Positions 47,300 through 58,735 of a stretch of DNA of 64,000 nt are shown here, piece after piece. Source of the DNA: Aralia elata (Eukaryota; Streptophyta; Magnoliopsida; Apiales; Araliaceae); contig CM068379.1 in NCBI GenBank assembly GCA_034770075.1, forward strand, positions 47,189,130 through 47,253,129, read 5' to 3'. A program made the position numbers and the translations under genes. Below the pieces are notes generated by a model. That model was not told where the DNA came from. It worked only from the letters and a program-made list of their open reading frames with translations, and did not search any database. Every line of letters begins with the position of its first letter. The stretch's first letter is position 1.

Positions 47300-49430
47300 T
47301 GTCGACGCCCGTTTTTTCCGCTCACTGCGATTGTAATCCTTTTCCGATTTTGGCCTTTTGATTAGGTGATTTTGGGGAAAAGGCCGGCATTGATGTCGAC
47401 GGGGTTTTGAAAGATTGTTTTTTTTTATGATGAGCCAATTAACCAGAGTCGCCAATTGGTATATTTGAAATGGATGTACCAACTCATCCGAGTTTTATTT
47501 TTTGTAAATCGCTGGCTCATATGTGACTCCGAATTAATTGGTCTGCGAATCGAGATTCATAGAGTTCGGGGCTTGCTTAAGTGAGGGGAAGGTGTTAGGC
47601 ACCCCTCGACTTCCGTGAAACACGGTTACCGCAATCTTGATGGTTTTCCTATCCTTTAATTCATGAATGTATGTGTGTGTGTGTGTACGTGTGTGTGTGT
47701 GTGCCTATGTGAATGTCGTTGTGGGTTTGTATGAAAGAATCATTTGGATTTTTAGGGAAAACCGTGTTTTAATTTGAGAACGCTTCGGAATGTCTTTTCG
47801 GTGTACACGAGAAAGCTTTATTCTTTATGAGAAAGGTTTGATTTTAATTGTCCAAAACTATGAGATTTTCATTAAGTGTCGTTTTGGCAAAATAAGAGTT
47901 TTAAACCTTCGTCTAAATAGGAATCGAGATCTATACGTTGCTTTCATAAAATGATGGGCAATTTCTAGAATCTCTTTCACCCTATGCACAAAGATTTAAT
48001 AAAACGTTACTTATTTCTAAAGTCAAATTTTGTGATGTTTGAAAACGATTTTTCTTTAGCTTTCTCGTTAGATAGGAATCGACATTCATTAACATTTCTC
48101 AAATTTTAACCTCGTGATTCTAATACCCTACCTTGATTGATTTTTATGAAAATCTTATCATTTAGCTTTAAAATCAATTTCGTGTCATAAACCAAATCGA
48201 GCATAAACACGCGTCGGGGCTATTCATGGGCATGTAAGCCATCAAAATAATCCCAAACGCCTACAATCACAAGTTCCACTAATATGGGGCCTTAAACCCG
48301 ATTCTCGCTTTGGCGTCGTTTTAAGGCCCGACGGTTACATGTTACAAGGAGGCTACATCCTACCCGCTACATACATCAAGACATGTCCATCATCGGATTT
48401 GGACCACGGGGTCGCTTTCCTAGGCTCACAATCAAATTTACACACCCGCAATCGAATATTACAAGAATTAACCAATACAGATAATCTAACAATACCAAGA
48501 CATCCTAAAATAACGATTTAAAGGAATTGATACCAAATATAACACCTTAAAACAAACAAAGAAATTAATGAACGAATATCATTGGGTTATTAGGAAAAGT
48601 CTTATTCCGATGGAAACTTCACTCATAATCCCTAATTCATTGTTCAATCAATAAATTACATGAAAAATTGCATCTAATTTGATCAAATGTTATGATAGAA
48701 ATTGATATCACAAAAGAGATTTCACCTTGCAATTGATATCCAAATGGATGTGAACTTGATGTATTTGAGTAGAAGGAAAAATTCTATTTGATACAATCAA
48801 AATCAAAAGAAAAATTATCCCTCTCTTTTTTCTCTCTTTTCTTCCTATTTTGATTGCAAAATCTAGCTATTTCTTCCTCAATTTCGAGTTGGCTGCTGCT
48901 GTATTCTCCTTCTTCCTCACAATTGCTGAACCCCCTGTATGCTGCCTGAAGCTGGCTTAAATAGGCTGGCCAGAGCCAGCCGCAGATCTATCTGCGGGCT
49001 GGCCGCAGATGGATCTGCGGCTGGCCAGCTGGCACGCCTCCCATCGCACTCAGCTGGTAGTGCTGATTTCCTGGTTTCCGTGCTGGCGCACCCACTTGGC
49101 CGCAGATCTATCCGCGGCTGGCGGGCTTGACTTTCTCGATTTTTCGTGACCACGCCTCGATTTTTCGTGCCGCAACGTCGGTTTTCGCTGACAGGCTCGT
49201 ATTCTGCAGTCCGGGAATTTCGGGAGACGTGCCACCTCATTCGGAAAATGCCTGCCTTCGGACGGCTTTATTGTCACGTAAAACTTGGGTTGCCCAAAAC
49301 ATTGCTGCGGCGGTGACCGGGCGCTTGCCCTTGTGCCCGTTCCTTTGCTCCCGCAAGCCGGTTCAATTTGACGGATTCGCCCTCCTGTCATGGTTAGTAG
49401 AAGGAAACGCAAAAATTTGGGTGGTCTACA
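47300..49430 (-). mobile_element. Tat/Ogre-type element, 3' LTR (2.1 kb), minus strand
   Basis: Minus strand: starts TGTAGACCACCCAAAT at 49430 after polypurine AAAGAGGGGCAGC and ends GGGCGTCGACA at 47300. The second copy is 55615-57681. It contains CCTATTTAAG as a TATA-like site (48965-48956) and three hairpins just upstream of it (48980-48997, 49003-49020, 49100-49117), plus a (TG)n tract (47670-47702). Many one-base insertions relative to the other copy lie in 49130-49520. Confidence 0.85.
48980..49117. repeat. CCGCAGAT/ATCTGCGG hairpins in Tat LTR
   Basis: CCGCAGATCTATCTGCGG (48980-48997), CCGCAGATGGATCTGCGG (49003-49020) and CCGCAGATCTATCCGCGG (49100-49117): 8-bp stems around a 2-nt centre. 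The other LTR keeps only the last (57363-57380), because a segment of about 54 bp bounded by GGCCAG is missing there. Confidence 0.85.
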
Positions 49431-49663
49431 GCTGCCCCTCTTTATCATGTTTATGAAATGATAAATGAAATGAAACAGGATAAAGAATAGACACTCGATG
49501 CATAAATGACAGTGCGTAAGAATGACCAGTTACATACATGATGCCACACATATAGCTTATGATGCAACATAAAATGCAATGCATGCAAGACATTCGTAAG
49601 AGTTGTCAATGTATCAACCCCTTGACCGTTGTTCGTTAGTCTTTGGGTTCACTCCTTCAATCT
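49431..49663 (-). other. Tat element polypurine tract and 3' end
   Basis: CATGATAAAGAGGGGCAGC (minus strand) directly precedes the LTR, a polypurine tract typical of Tat/Ogre elements. The rest is non-coding 3' untranslated sequence. Confidence 0.75.
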
Positions 49664-50040
49664 ATCGTCTCGTTCGGGGCCGGGTATCGTCGCCGGTCAC
49701 CCATCGCGTAACCCCCGGTTATCGTCGCCGGTTGGCTATCTTGTCGGAGCCGGTTATCGTCGCCGGTCATCCATCTCGTGATCGCCGGTTATTGTCGCCG
49801 GTTCGATCGTCATGTCGGGGGCCGGGTATCGTCGCCGGTCACCCATCTCGTAACCCCCGGTTATCGTCGCCGGTTTGGTTATCTGTCGGAGCCGGTTATC
49901 GTCGCCGGACATCCATCTCGGTGATCGCCGGTTATCGTCGCCGGTCGATCGTCATGTCGGGGCCGGGTATCGTCGCCGGTCGATTGTCCTGTGAGTGCCG
50001 GGTTTCGTCTCCTCCGGTCGCTCGTCTCGCGATCACCTTA
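49664..50040. repeat. Minisatellite with GCCGGTTATCGTCGCCGGT core
   Basis: About ten irregular units built from GCCGG(G/T)TATCGTCGCCGG and CATC(T)CGTGATC(C)-like spacers. It lies in the 3' untranslated region of the Tat element. An open frame over it reflects the repeat only. Confidence 0.85.
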
Positions 50041-50309
50041 TCCCATCGCATTGTCATCAAAGGACGTTATTCTCCTGACTAGTTTGAGAGGCATCCCTAG
50101 AGTTCGTCCTTGTTACATCGTTCTTGGCCGCCATCGCTTTTGACTCTGATAGGCTAGGACCTTGACACCTAAAACCTGCTCGATTTTTTCATTTCATGGA
50201 ATCACATACAGAATTATCATCTATTCATGCATGTGACACAACATGTAAAATTGAGAAAAAATGACCCTGTACAGTCTTTTGATACTGTCCTACAGATGTC
50301 ATCACTTGT

Positions 50310-51250
50310 AGTGGTTCGCTTGGATGCCTTCCCAGGTTGCTCACCACTCTGTCGTGGTGTGCTTGGATGCCTTCCCAGGTTGCTCACCAACTTGTCATGG
50401 TTTGCTTGGATATCATCCCTTCCCAGGGATGCTCACCATCTTGTCGTGGTTTGCTTTGGATGCCTTCCCAGGTTGCTCACCAACTTGTCGTGGTTTGCTT
50501 GGATATCAGCCCTTCCCAGGGTGCTCACCATCTTGTCGTGGTTTGCTTGGATTCCTTCCCAGGTTGCTCACCAACTTGTCGTGGTTTGCTTGGATATCAG
50601 CCCTTCCCAGGGTGCTCACCATCTTGTCGTGGTTTGCTTGGATGCCTTCCCAGGTTGCTCACCAAACTTGTCGTGGTTTGCTTGGATGCCTTCCCAGGTT
50701 GCTCACCAACTTGTCGTGGTTAGCTTGGATAACTTCCCAGGTTGCTCACCAACTTGTCGTGGTTTGCTTGGATATCAGCCCTTTCCCAGGGTGCCTCACC
50801 ATCTTGTCGTGGTTTGCTTGGATGCCTTCCCAGGTTGCTCACCAACTTGTCGTGGTTTGCTTGGATGCCTTCCCAGGTTGCTCACGTACTTGTCGTGGTT
50901 TTGTTTGATCTGTTCTCATGCCAGGGTGCTCACCATCTTGTCGTGGTTTGCTTGGATGCCTTCCCAGGTTGCTCACCAACTTGTCGTGGTTTGCTTGGAT
51001 GCCTTCCCAGGTTGTCACCAACTTGTCGTGGTTTGCTTGGATATCAGCCCTTCCCAGGGTGCTCACCATCTTGTCGTGGTTTTGCTTTGGATGCCTCCCA
51101 GGTTGCTCACCAACTTGTCGTGGTTGGCTTGGATATCAGCCCTTCCCAGGGTGCTCACCATCTTGTCTGTGGTTTTGCTTGGATGCCTTCCCAGGGTTGC
51201 TCACCAACTTGTCGTGGTTTGCTTTGGATATCAGCCCTTCCCAGGGATCA
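50310..51250. repeat. Minisatellite, 43- and 48-bp units, about 21 copies
   Basis: Two unit types alternate irregularly: type A (about 43 bp, with GGATGCCTTCCCAGGTTGCT) and type B (about 48 bp, with GGATATCAGCCCTTCCCAGG); both end in CTTGTCGTGGTTTG. The pattern is roughly A A B A B A B A A A B A A B A A B A B A B. It lies between integrase and the polypurine tract. Tat/Ogre 3' untranslated regions are known for such arrays. Long open frames here (e.g. 50227-51300) are by-products. Confidence 0.92.
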
Positions 51251-52209
51251 TTTGGCAGGCTTTTCCGCTGCTTTGTTCAGTTCATAGTCGGGCGAAGTGA
51301 GAGTTGCCCCATTCGGGACATCTGCTTATGTGCAATGGTTGCACCTGAGAGACTTTGCCATGGTTGGTTTGAGTCAGTAGTTTGGAGTATTTGATGACTC
51401 TTGAGTGATTTTCACTGATGACACCGCCCCAGAGGTATTTATTCCCCTCCGAGTCTACGGATATGTCCTCCAGGACATGATTCCATCTCAGCTGATTTTG
51501 CCCCTAGTCGGGTCGCTGAGGATGGCCGGATCCGACTGGCCTTGATTACTACCGTTAGCCGATGCCATTTCTTTATTGGATCGTATCGACATTGTTGGGG
51601 CAATAGATTGCAGGGGACGCCGATGCTTTAGATCTATCCACCACTTTATCCATCCCGCTTCAGTTAGTTTCAGATCTGTAGATCATTTTATTTCCTGCAT
51701 AGATTATGGTCAGTTTCATCTGTTATCGAAAGGGAAATCTTGCAACGAAATGTCTTATATATATAGACATGCATTTAAATTCAGTCATTTTCCCCTTTTT
51801 TTCGTATCGTTGCCTTTCATTGGATCCTCATTTTATCCAGTCAACCACGATTTTGATATCTTGCCCTCTTTTTCTTCTCAAGTCTTGATGGAGATTTGAC
51901 AGATACTGCCGCACACCCTGTTGATTTCATCGAACTGAGTCTTAGATTTTTTTGGACTAAGTGTTTGGTTGGGTCCGGGTTATGTCACTTGAGATGAAGC
52001 TGATCAGGTGGCTGACTTCGGGAAGGTTTTGAGGGTATAGGAAGGCTTTTCTGGTTGTTGGGAATTGGTTTTGACAGAAGAAAGTATTATTTTGTAAGGA
52101 ATGGGACCGTGCCACGATGGCTGCCTACGTACCCCCACAAGTCGGGAGATCAGGTCCTACGTAGTTCGTTCTTTCAAAGAACGACGAGAAAATGATGATG
52201 ATGATTGTT

Positions 52210-52210
<1 letters not shown>
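51251..52210 (-). other. Tat element 3' untranslated region, no gene
   Basis: No coding signal found. A motif I associate with the 3' part of Tat/Ogre elements, GGTACGTAGGCAGCC, is present on the minus strand near 52132-52118. Confidence 0.5.
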
Positions 52211-52253
<43 letters not shown>

Positions 52254-52401
52254 TGCATGGAACCGCTTCACCGAGTCGGAATTGAGGGGTTATGGAAACA
52301 CCTCTCCATCCCTCTCTTGCAATATGAGGGGTCCTCCGGACATCACCTTCTTAATCACGAAAGGCCCCTCTCAGTTCGGGGCAAGCTTCCCTTTAGCTTC
52401 G

Positions 52402-52461
<60 letters not shown>

Positions 52462-53005
52462 GAGAAGGCATGCCTTTCTTTAGCACTAGGTCATTTTCTT
52501 CGAATTCTGAGGTCTTATCTTTTGTCGTAAGATCGAGAGAGAGATTCTTTGCTGATACAACTGGCCGCGTGAAATAGCAGCCACCCTTTTCTCATCAATT
52601 AGGGCCAATTGGTCGTATCGACCTTGCATTCAACCCTCCTCGTTTATCTGAGCATCTCAACCTCAAATGGCAGAACTACCTCTATTCCGTATACCAGAGC
52701 GTAAGGGGTTGCCCCTGTAGAAATACGCACCGATTTTCGGTACGCCAGCAGGGTTGAAAGGTAGCAGATCCGGCCATCCCCGATGTTTAGCAGACATTCT
52801 CGCCATGATTTTCTTGATATTCTTATTCGCAAACCTCCACTTGCCCCATTCATCTGTAGGACGGTAAATGACAGCATTGAGGTGTTTGGTCTTGAACTGG
52901 CCACATAATTCCTTCATATGGGTACTGTTCAAATTTTTTGCATTGTCGGAGACTAAAGACCTCAGGTTGCCCATATCGGCAAATGACATCTCCATACTGG
53001 CTTAA
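52211..53005 (-). pseudogene. pol: Tat/Ogre integrase C-terminal remnant with poly(A) expansions
   Basis: Read 53005 to 52211. SLVSDNAKNLNSTHMKELC and FANKNIKKIM, then STGATPYALVYGIEVVLPFE, the typical Tat/Ogre integrase C-terminal half, in two frames. Further on come NDLVLKKGMPSP, a run of about 57 A (minus strand; 52460-52404) that would encode lysines, then EGPFVIKKVMSGGPLILQ and NSDSVKRFHA, followed by a second A run of about 40 (52250-52211). The HHCC domain, first catalytic Asp, RNaseH, RT and protease are missing. The A run interrupts a normally conserved domain, so it is a secondary expansion. Confidence 0.82.
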
Positions 53006-53401
53006 CAGCTTGGTTATTTCTGTTTTCTGGCTAGGGGTCAGATCTTGTTCTTATTTTGAGCTCTTTGGGTTTGTCAAGGGTTCCAAATTTTATGGTGATG
53101 GTTTGGTTTGAGTTGGGTTTGGGGTTTGTCTTCGACCCATCCTTTGATCTCGTCAGGCGTGTCGTCATTATCTGTCTCATCCTGCTCAATGCCCATTAAA
53201 TCGAAATCTAGCTCAATATCTAAAATCGTAGTCAACTTTCGAATTTGAAGAATCGTTTGTTAGGCAAGAGACACTCAAATTGGTACACCTGGTATGAAAC
53301 AAAATATTTGTCATATATAAGGCATTTTCTCGCAATGATCATCTTTAAGATAACATGACAAAATAACATAATCATGCACAATTTTAAAATAAGGAAACAA
53401 C
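53006..53401 (-). pseudogene. Tat element gag-pol junction remnant
   Basis: A short acidic stretch (ELDFDLMGIEQDETDNDDTP, then KGWVEDKP) near 53225-53100 resembles the linker around protease in Tat/Ogre elements. The rest of protease, RT and RNaseH is deleted between here and the integrase remnant. Confidence 0.45.
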
Positions 53402-54829
53402 AACTGGCATCTACTCATGGTCCCTCTTCATAACCTCTGGGCTGCTCTACCACGATCTTCCCGCTATCGATCATATTCTGAATTTTATGCTTCAGAGCCC
53501 AGCATTCCTGAGTATCATGACCAGGAGAACCCGAATGGTACGCACAACTTCTTACTCGGATCAAATTCTCTTCCTTTCGGATCAATTGGGGGTGCCAAAT
53601 CGCCTATCCTTCCCTGTGCTATTAATACCGCCAAAATCTGCTCGAGAGGCTCCCCAAGCGGGGTGAATACCCGATCTCTTGCTGTCTCAAATCTTCTTCG
53701 TTCATCCGACCTTTGATAATTGAAATTAGGTTGTCGGGGTGGGGTGGCACGATTTTCTGTATTTGCACTGGATGATTGGTTCTCTACCTTTCTAGATGAT
53801 CCCTGTAGGATGAGGGAAACATCTTCCTCCTTTTTCTGTTGGATCCTACGGGAAGTGCTGCCATAGTTTCCACTCTGGATTTGCTCTGCAACCACTTCCA
53901 GAGTTGTGAGGTCCCGGATCTTACCAGATTTTAACCCCATGTCCACCATTTCTCCGTGTTTTATCATCTCGGCAAAAGGTCTCCCAATCCCCGATATCAC
54001 CCGCTCATAATAGGGCGCCTCCTGAATGTCCACAAAAGTCATTACCATTTCCGCCTCGTTCATTGGGGGATTCACCTGTGCAGCCATTACCCCTCCATCG
54101 TTGTGCATAGTCCCTGAAAGATTCTTTTGGTTGCTTCTTGATTTTTGTCATTTGATACCTGTCAGGAGCCATCTGGGCCTGAAAGCTGTATTGGGTTAGG
54201 AAGGTATGGGCCAATTCCTCCCAGTTGTGGATTCGGGCGTTGTCGAGGCGGGCATACCAGATTCTTGCCTCCCCTGTTAAGCTTTTCTGGAATAGCTGCA
54301 TTCTTAACCCCTCATCTTCGGCATAAGCCCCGAGTTCTCCAATGTATATTTTCAAGTGTGTATTAGGGGTCTCCCTTTCCATTGTACTTTTCGAACTCGG
54401 GAACTTTGAACTTTTCTGGATATCTGGCTCCGGGGAAAACACATAGATCTGAGTAATTAACCTGCCCAGGGAGCCTATGCCCTTTAGAGATTGGATGGTC
54501 TCCTCCATGTGTTTCATTTTTCTCCGAAGGTCATCATTGTCCCCTTCTTCTGGGATAGTAATCACTGTCCTGCTAGGTATGGGAACGGCCTTTGGGATGA
54601 CTGGCTCGTCCTTGAGTCGGGGTTGGTCCTCTTTTAAGCAAGTTTGTACCATTTTTAGGAGGATTCTGATCATCCCCTGGTGGTGGAATATTATGCGATC
54701 CCTGGTTTACCGGATCCTGTCTGATTAAGAAACTGTTCCGTTTAGCATTGTGGCCATTTCCATCATCTGTTTTTTAAAATCATCAAACTCCTCCCGAGAT
54801 ATGGAACTATGATTGGGAAGATCAGCCAT
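53402..54829 (-). pseudogene. gag: Tat/Ogre gag, frameshifted
   Basis: Read 54829 to 53402. N-terminus MADLPNHSSISREEFDDFKK, a stop near 54725, then the gag core PNTHLKIYIGELGAYAED, FQKSLTGEARIWYARLDN, LAHTFLTQYSFQ and KESFRDYAQRWR. A frame change near 54080 leads to NEAEMVMTFVDIQEAPYYER and the C-terminal AYHSGSPGHDTQECWALKHK, the C-X2-H..GH..C knuckle typical of Tat/Ogre gag, ending GYEEGP and a stop at 53402. This gag is unrelated in sequence to the Tekay gags nearby. Confidence 0.88.
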
Positions 54830-55594
54830 TTCAGAGGTAGAGACTTGGGCTTTCTTAGACTGCGAACGGGTTTGAGGAGCAATCCTGCAGGCAAACGGTT
54901 CGAAGTTTAGTCTTGGGCAATGAAAGGATGCGGATGCATGCTAAAGCTGTAAATTTTTGGTGTTTTGGGGGTTTTTTAATCTTTCCCTGTAAAACAAAAG
55001 TTAGTAGTCCTCTAATGCAATGACAAACGTTAAACCTGGCTTTATTAAGCTCCCCAGTTGTTCCCTGCAAAACATAGAGGTTAGTAATTGCTCTTGACAA
55101 AAGGGAGGCGTATACGAATATATATCATGACATTTATGCGTGAAATGTGAAAAAGGCATGAAGAGACTTTTCCTGCGTTGGGTTAATCTGAGGCTGACCT
55201 ATCCTAGGGTTACTCTCACGGGCTTTTCGGCATGAAGGTCCCCAAATCTTCGCAATCTACTCGTCTGAGCCCTTTCGATTGGAGCGGATTTGAGTGGTGC
55301 GTTTCCTGAGCCATCTCCGGGGAGCAGCCCCTTCGAGTCCAGTAATAAGCAACCGACGGGTTCGCCTCAGGAGGAGGTACAATCTCAACATACATTCACA
55401 TTCAACGTCCTCACCGTATGCAAATGATTACTTTAAAGTAAAGCAAATCCATTTAATCATTTATTCATTGGACAAAACACACATTCACATCACAACAAGT
55501 AAAAACAGGTCAAAATATCGCACGTATACACACATTTAAAATTTTAAAGGATAGGATAGCATCAAGATTTTAATGCGGCTTAAGCCCTCTAATG
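54830..55594 (-). other. Tat element leader, no gene seen
   Basis: About 760 bp between primer site and gag. Ogre elements often carry an extra ORF here; I see only short open frames and nothing recognisable. Confidence 0.5.
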
Positions 55595-55613
55595 TCCCCA
55601 GCGGAGTCGCCAG
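55595..55613 (-). other. Tat element primer-binding site
   Basis: The minus strand reads TGGCGACTCCGCTGGGGAC just after the LTR end CGTCGACA-GC. This is the Tat/Ogre type, usually assigned to an arginine tRNA; I did not verify the tRNA. Confidence 0.75.
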
Positions 55614-55614
55614 C

Positions 55615-57681
55615 TGTCGACGCCCGTTTTTTCCACTCACTGCGATTGTAATCCTTTTCCGATTTTGGCCTTTTGATTAGGTGATTTTGGGGAAAAGGCC
55701 GGCATTGATGTCGACGGGGTTTTGAAAGATTGTTTTTTTTTATGATGAGCCAATTAACCAGAGTCGCCAATTAGTATATTTGAAATGGATGTACCAACTC
55801 ATCCGAGTTTTATTTTTTGTAAATCGCTGGCTCATATGTGACTCCGAATTAATTGGTCTGCGAATCGAGATTCATAGAGTTCGGGGGCTTGTTTAAGTGA
55901 GGGGAAGGTGTTAGGCACCCCTCGACTTCCGTGAAACACGGTTACCGCAATCTTGATGTTTTCCTATCCTTTAATTCATGAATGTATGTGTGTGTGTGTG
56001 TACGTGTGTGTGTGTGTGCCTATGTGAATGTCGTTGTGGGTTTGTATGAAAAAATCATTTGGATTTTTAGGGAAAACCGTGTTTTAATTTGAGAACGCTT
56101 CGGAATGTCTTTTCGGTGTACACGAGAAAGCTTTATTTCTTTATGAGAAAGGTTTGATTTTAATTGTCCAAAACTATGAGATTTTCATTAAGTGTCGTTT
56201 TGGCAAAATAAGAGTTTTAAACCTTCGTCTTCTAAATAGGAATCGAGATCTATACGTTGCTTTCCATAAAATGATGGGCAATTTCTAGAATCTCTTTCAC
56301 CCTATGCACAAAGATTTAATAAAACGTTACTTATTTCTAAAGTCAAATTTTGTGATGTTTGAAAACGATTTTTCTTTAGCTTTCTCGTTAGATAGGAATC
56401 GACATTCATTAACATTTCTCAAATTTTAACCTCGTGATTCTAATATCCTACCTTGATTGATTTTTATGAAAATCTTATCATTTAGCTTTAAAATCAATTT
56501 CGTGTCATAAACCAAATCGAGCATAAACACGCGTCGGGGCTATTCATGGGCATGTAAGCCATCAAAATAATCCCAAACGCCTACAATCACAAGTTCCACT
56601 AATATGGGGCCTTAAACCCGATTCTCGCTTTGGCGTCGTTTTAAGGCCCGACGGTTACATGTTACAAGGAGGCTACATCCTACCCGCTACATACATCAAG
56701 ACATGTCCATCATCGGATTTGGACCACGGGGTCGCTTTCCTAGGCTCACAATCAAATTTACACACCCGCAATCGAATATTACAAGAATTAACCAATACGG
56801 ATAATCTAACAATACCAAGACATCCTAAAATAACGATTTAAAGGAATTGATACCAAATATAACACCTTAAAACAAACAAAGAAATTAATGAACGAATATC
56901 ATCGGGTTATTAGGAAAAGTCTTATTCCGATGGAAACTTCACTCATAATCCCTAATTCATTGTTCAATCAATAAATTACATGAAAAATTGCATCTAATTT
57001 GATCAAATGTTATGATAGAAATTGATATCACAAAAGAGATTTCACCTTGCAATTGATATCCAAATGGATGTGAACTTGATGTATTTGAGTAGAAGGAAAA
57101 ATTCTATTTGATACAATCAAATCAAAAGAAAATTATCCCTCTCTTTTTTCTCTCTTTTCTTCCTATTTGATTGCAAAATCTAGCTATTTCTTCCTCAATT
57201 TCCGAGTTGGCTGCTGCTGTATTCTCCTTCTTCCTCACAATTGCTGAACCCCCTGTATGCTGCCTGAAGCTGGCTTAAATAGGCTGGCCAGCTGGCACGC
57301 CTCCCATCGCACTCAGCTGGTAGTGCTGATTTCCTGGTTTCCGTGCTGGCGCACCCACTTGGCCGCAGATCTATCCGCGGCTGGCGGGCTTGACTTTCTC
57401 GATTTTCGTGCCACGCCTCGATTTTCGTGCCGCAACGTCGGTTTTCGCTGACAGGCTCGTATTCTGCAGTCCGGGAATTTCCGGGAGACGTGCCACCTCA
57501 TTCGGAAATGCCTGCCTCGGACGGCTTTATTGTCACGTAAACTTGGGTTGCCCAAAACATTGCGGCGGTGCCGGGCGCTTGCCCTTGTGCCCGTTCCTTT
57601 GCTCCCGCAAGCCGGTTCAATTGACGGATTCGCCCTCCTGTCATGGTTAGTAGAAGGAAACGCAAAATTTGGGTGTCTACA
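55615..57681 (-). mobile_element. Tat/Ogre-type element, 5' LTR (2.07 kb)
   Basis: Minus strand: TGTAGACACCCAAATTTTGC at 57681 to GGGCGTCGACA at 55615. It matches 47300-49430 except for a missing stretch of about 54 bp and scattered small differences. It is flanked by internal element sequence on both sides, see 57682-57790. Confidence 0.88.
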
Positions 57682-57790
57682 GCTGCCCCTCTTTATCATG
57701 TTTATGAAATGATAAATGAAATGAACAGGATAAAGAATAGACACTCGATGCATAAATGACAGTGCGTAAGAATGACAGTACATACATGAT
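57682..57790 (-). mobile_element. Second copy of Tat internal 3' end beyond the 5' LTR
   Basis: GCTGCCCCTCTTTATCATG up to CATACATGATG matches 49431-49540 (polypurine side). Beyond the 5' LTR of a simple element there should be host DNA. Its presence means the LTR at 55615-57681 is shared by two tandem element copies, the outer one mostly deleted. Confidence 0.85.
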
Positions 57791-58501
57791 GGTATGAATT
57801 CTTGGACTAAAGTGAACATCCCTTTTTATTATAGGGGAGTACCCCACGTATCTAAATATAAGATACAAACAGCAGAGTTAAATGTTATGCATATACACAG
57901 CGTACGCGAGACTGATCCCCTTAAGTACATATTCTGTAGCCAGTAACCAAGAAGGGGTCATATCTGAGCTATTTGATTCCATTGGTAAGTTTATTGTTTC
58001 AAAGTCTCACTTTGACTTATCATTTATTCTTAAGAGCCAGTTTATTATTCTTGCTTCCGATATTCATTATTTGGTTGAATTCCTTTTTATATTTCCGTTC
58101 ATCATGATATATCCTTTATTGTTATATTATAAACTTGTTGAGCAAACTAGTTGCTCATCCTTTAGCTAATCATCATGACTTTCATTACAGTTAAACCCGA
58201 GACTTCAGGGAAGGGCAAGGGTAAAGAAAAGATGAAGTAATAGACTTCAAGTAGCTGACTTTGTTTTATGCTTAGTTTAATTTACTATCAATATAAATTG
58301 AACCATGATTAATAATTAGGGTATGTTTTGCTTTATATATTAAGGTTATCGAATCTTGGGACTAGTAACACCGTTTGAATGAACAACATATATTTATTAT
58401 ATTTCGCATTTAGTCATTGTATATTGTTTAGAGATGGATGTTTGTATTGGATCGTGATGACCGAATTCGGGTGTTTGAGACCCGAATTTGGGGGCGTTAT
58501 A
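57791..58501 (+). mobile_element. E5 5' LTR, segment 2 of 2
   Basis: Resumes at GTATGAATTCTTGGACTAAAG, includes the stem TGAGCAA/TTGCTCA (58139-58157), a terminal hairpin AATTCGGGT/ACCCGAATT (58464-58488) and ends GGGGGCGTTATA (CACA decayed). Confidence 0.85.
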
Positions 58502-58504
58502 GGT

Positions 58505-58516
58505 TGGTATCAAAGC
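58505..58516 (+). other. E5 primer-binding site, one change
   Basis: TGGTATCAAAGC, one G-to-A change from the initiator Met tRNA site, three bases after the LTR end. Confidence 0.85.
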
Positions 58517-58735
58517 TATAGGTTATAAATGTTATGATTGTGAAACCTAGGTTATAACTTTAGTAGTAAACTCGTATTGAGGGCATTAGGAGATAAATCA
58601 GGGAGATTTATCATATTTGGTATTTTGATGAATTGGGGAATTCATCGAGTCGAGTAGTACCCAATAAAATATAATTTCATTCCTTCAATGAATATATTTT
58701 ATTGCTGTACTAATGATAGTTTTGTGTGTTGTAGG

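Noticed and set aside
50310..51250. Regular repeats that could suggest a CRISPR array
   Set aside because: Units are contiguous variants of each other with no unique spacers, inside a plant retrotransposon.
50227..51300. Long open frame (357 codons) and overlapping frames on plus strand
   Set aside because: Entirely made of the 43/48-bp minisatellite; open in several frames because the unit lacks stops. No start context or domain.
52101..52577. Plus-strand frame with poly-Phe tracts
   Set aside because: Produced by T runs; the minus strand carries the recognisable integrase C-terminus.
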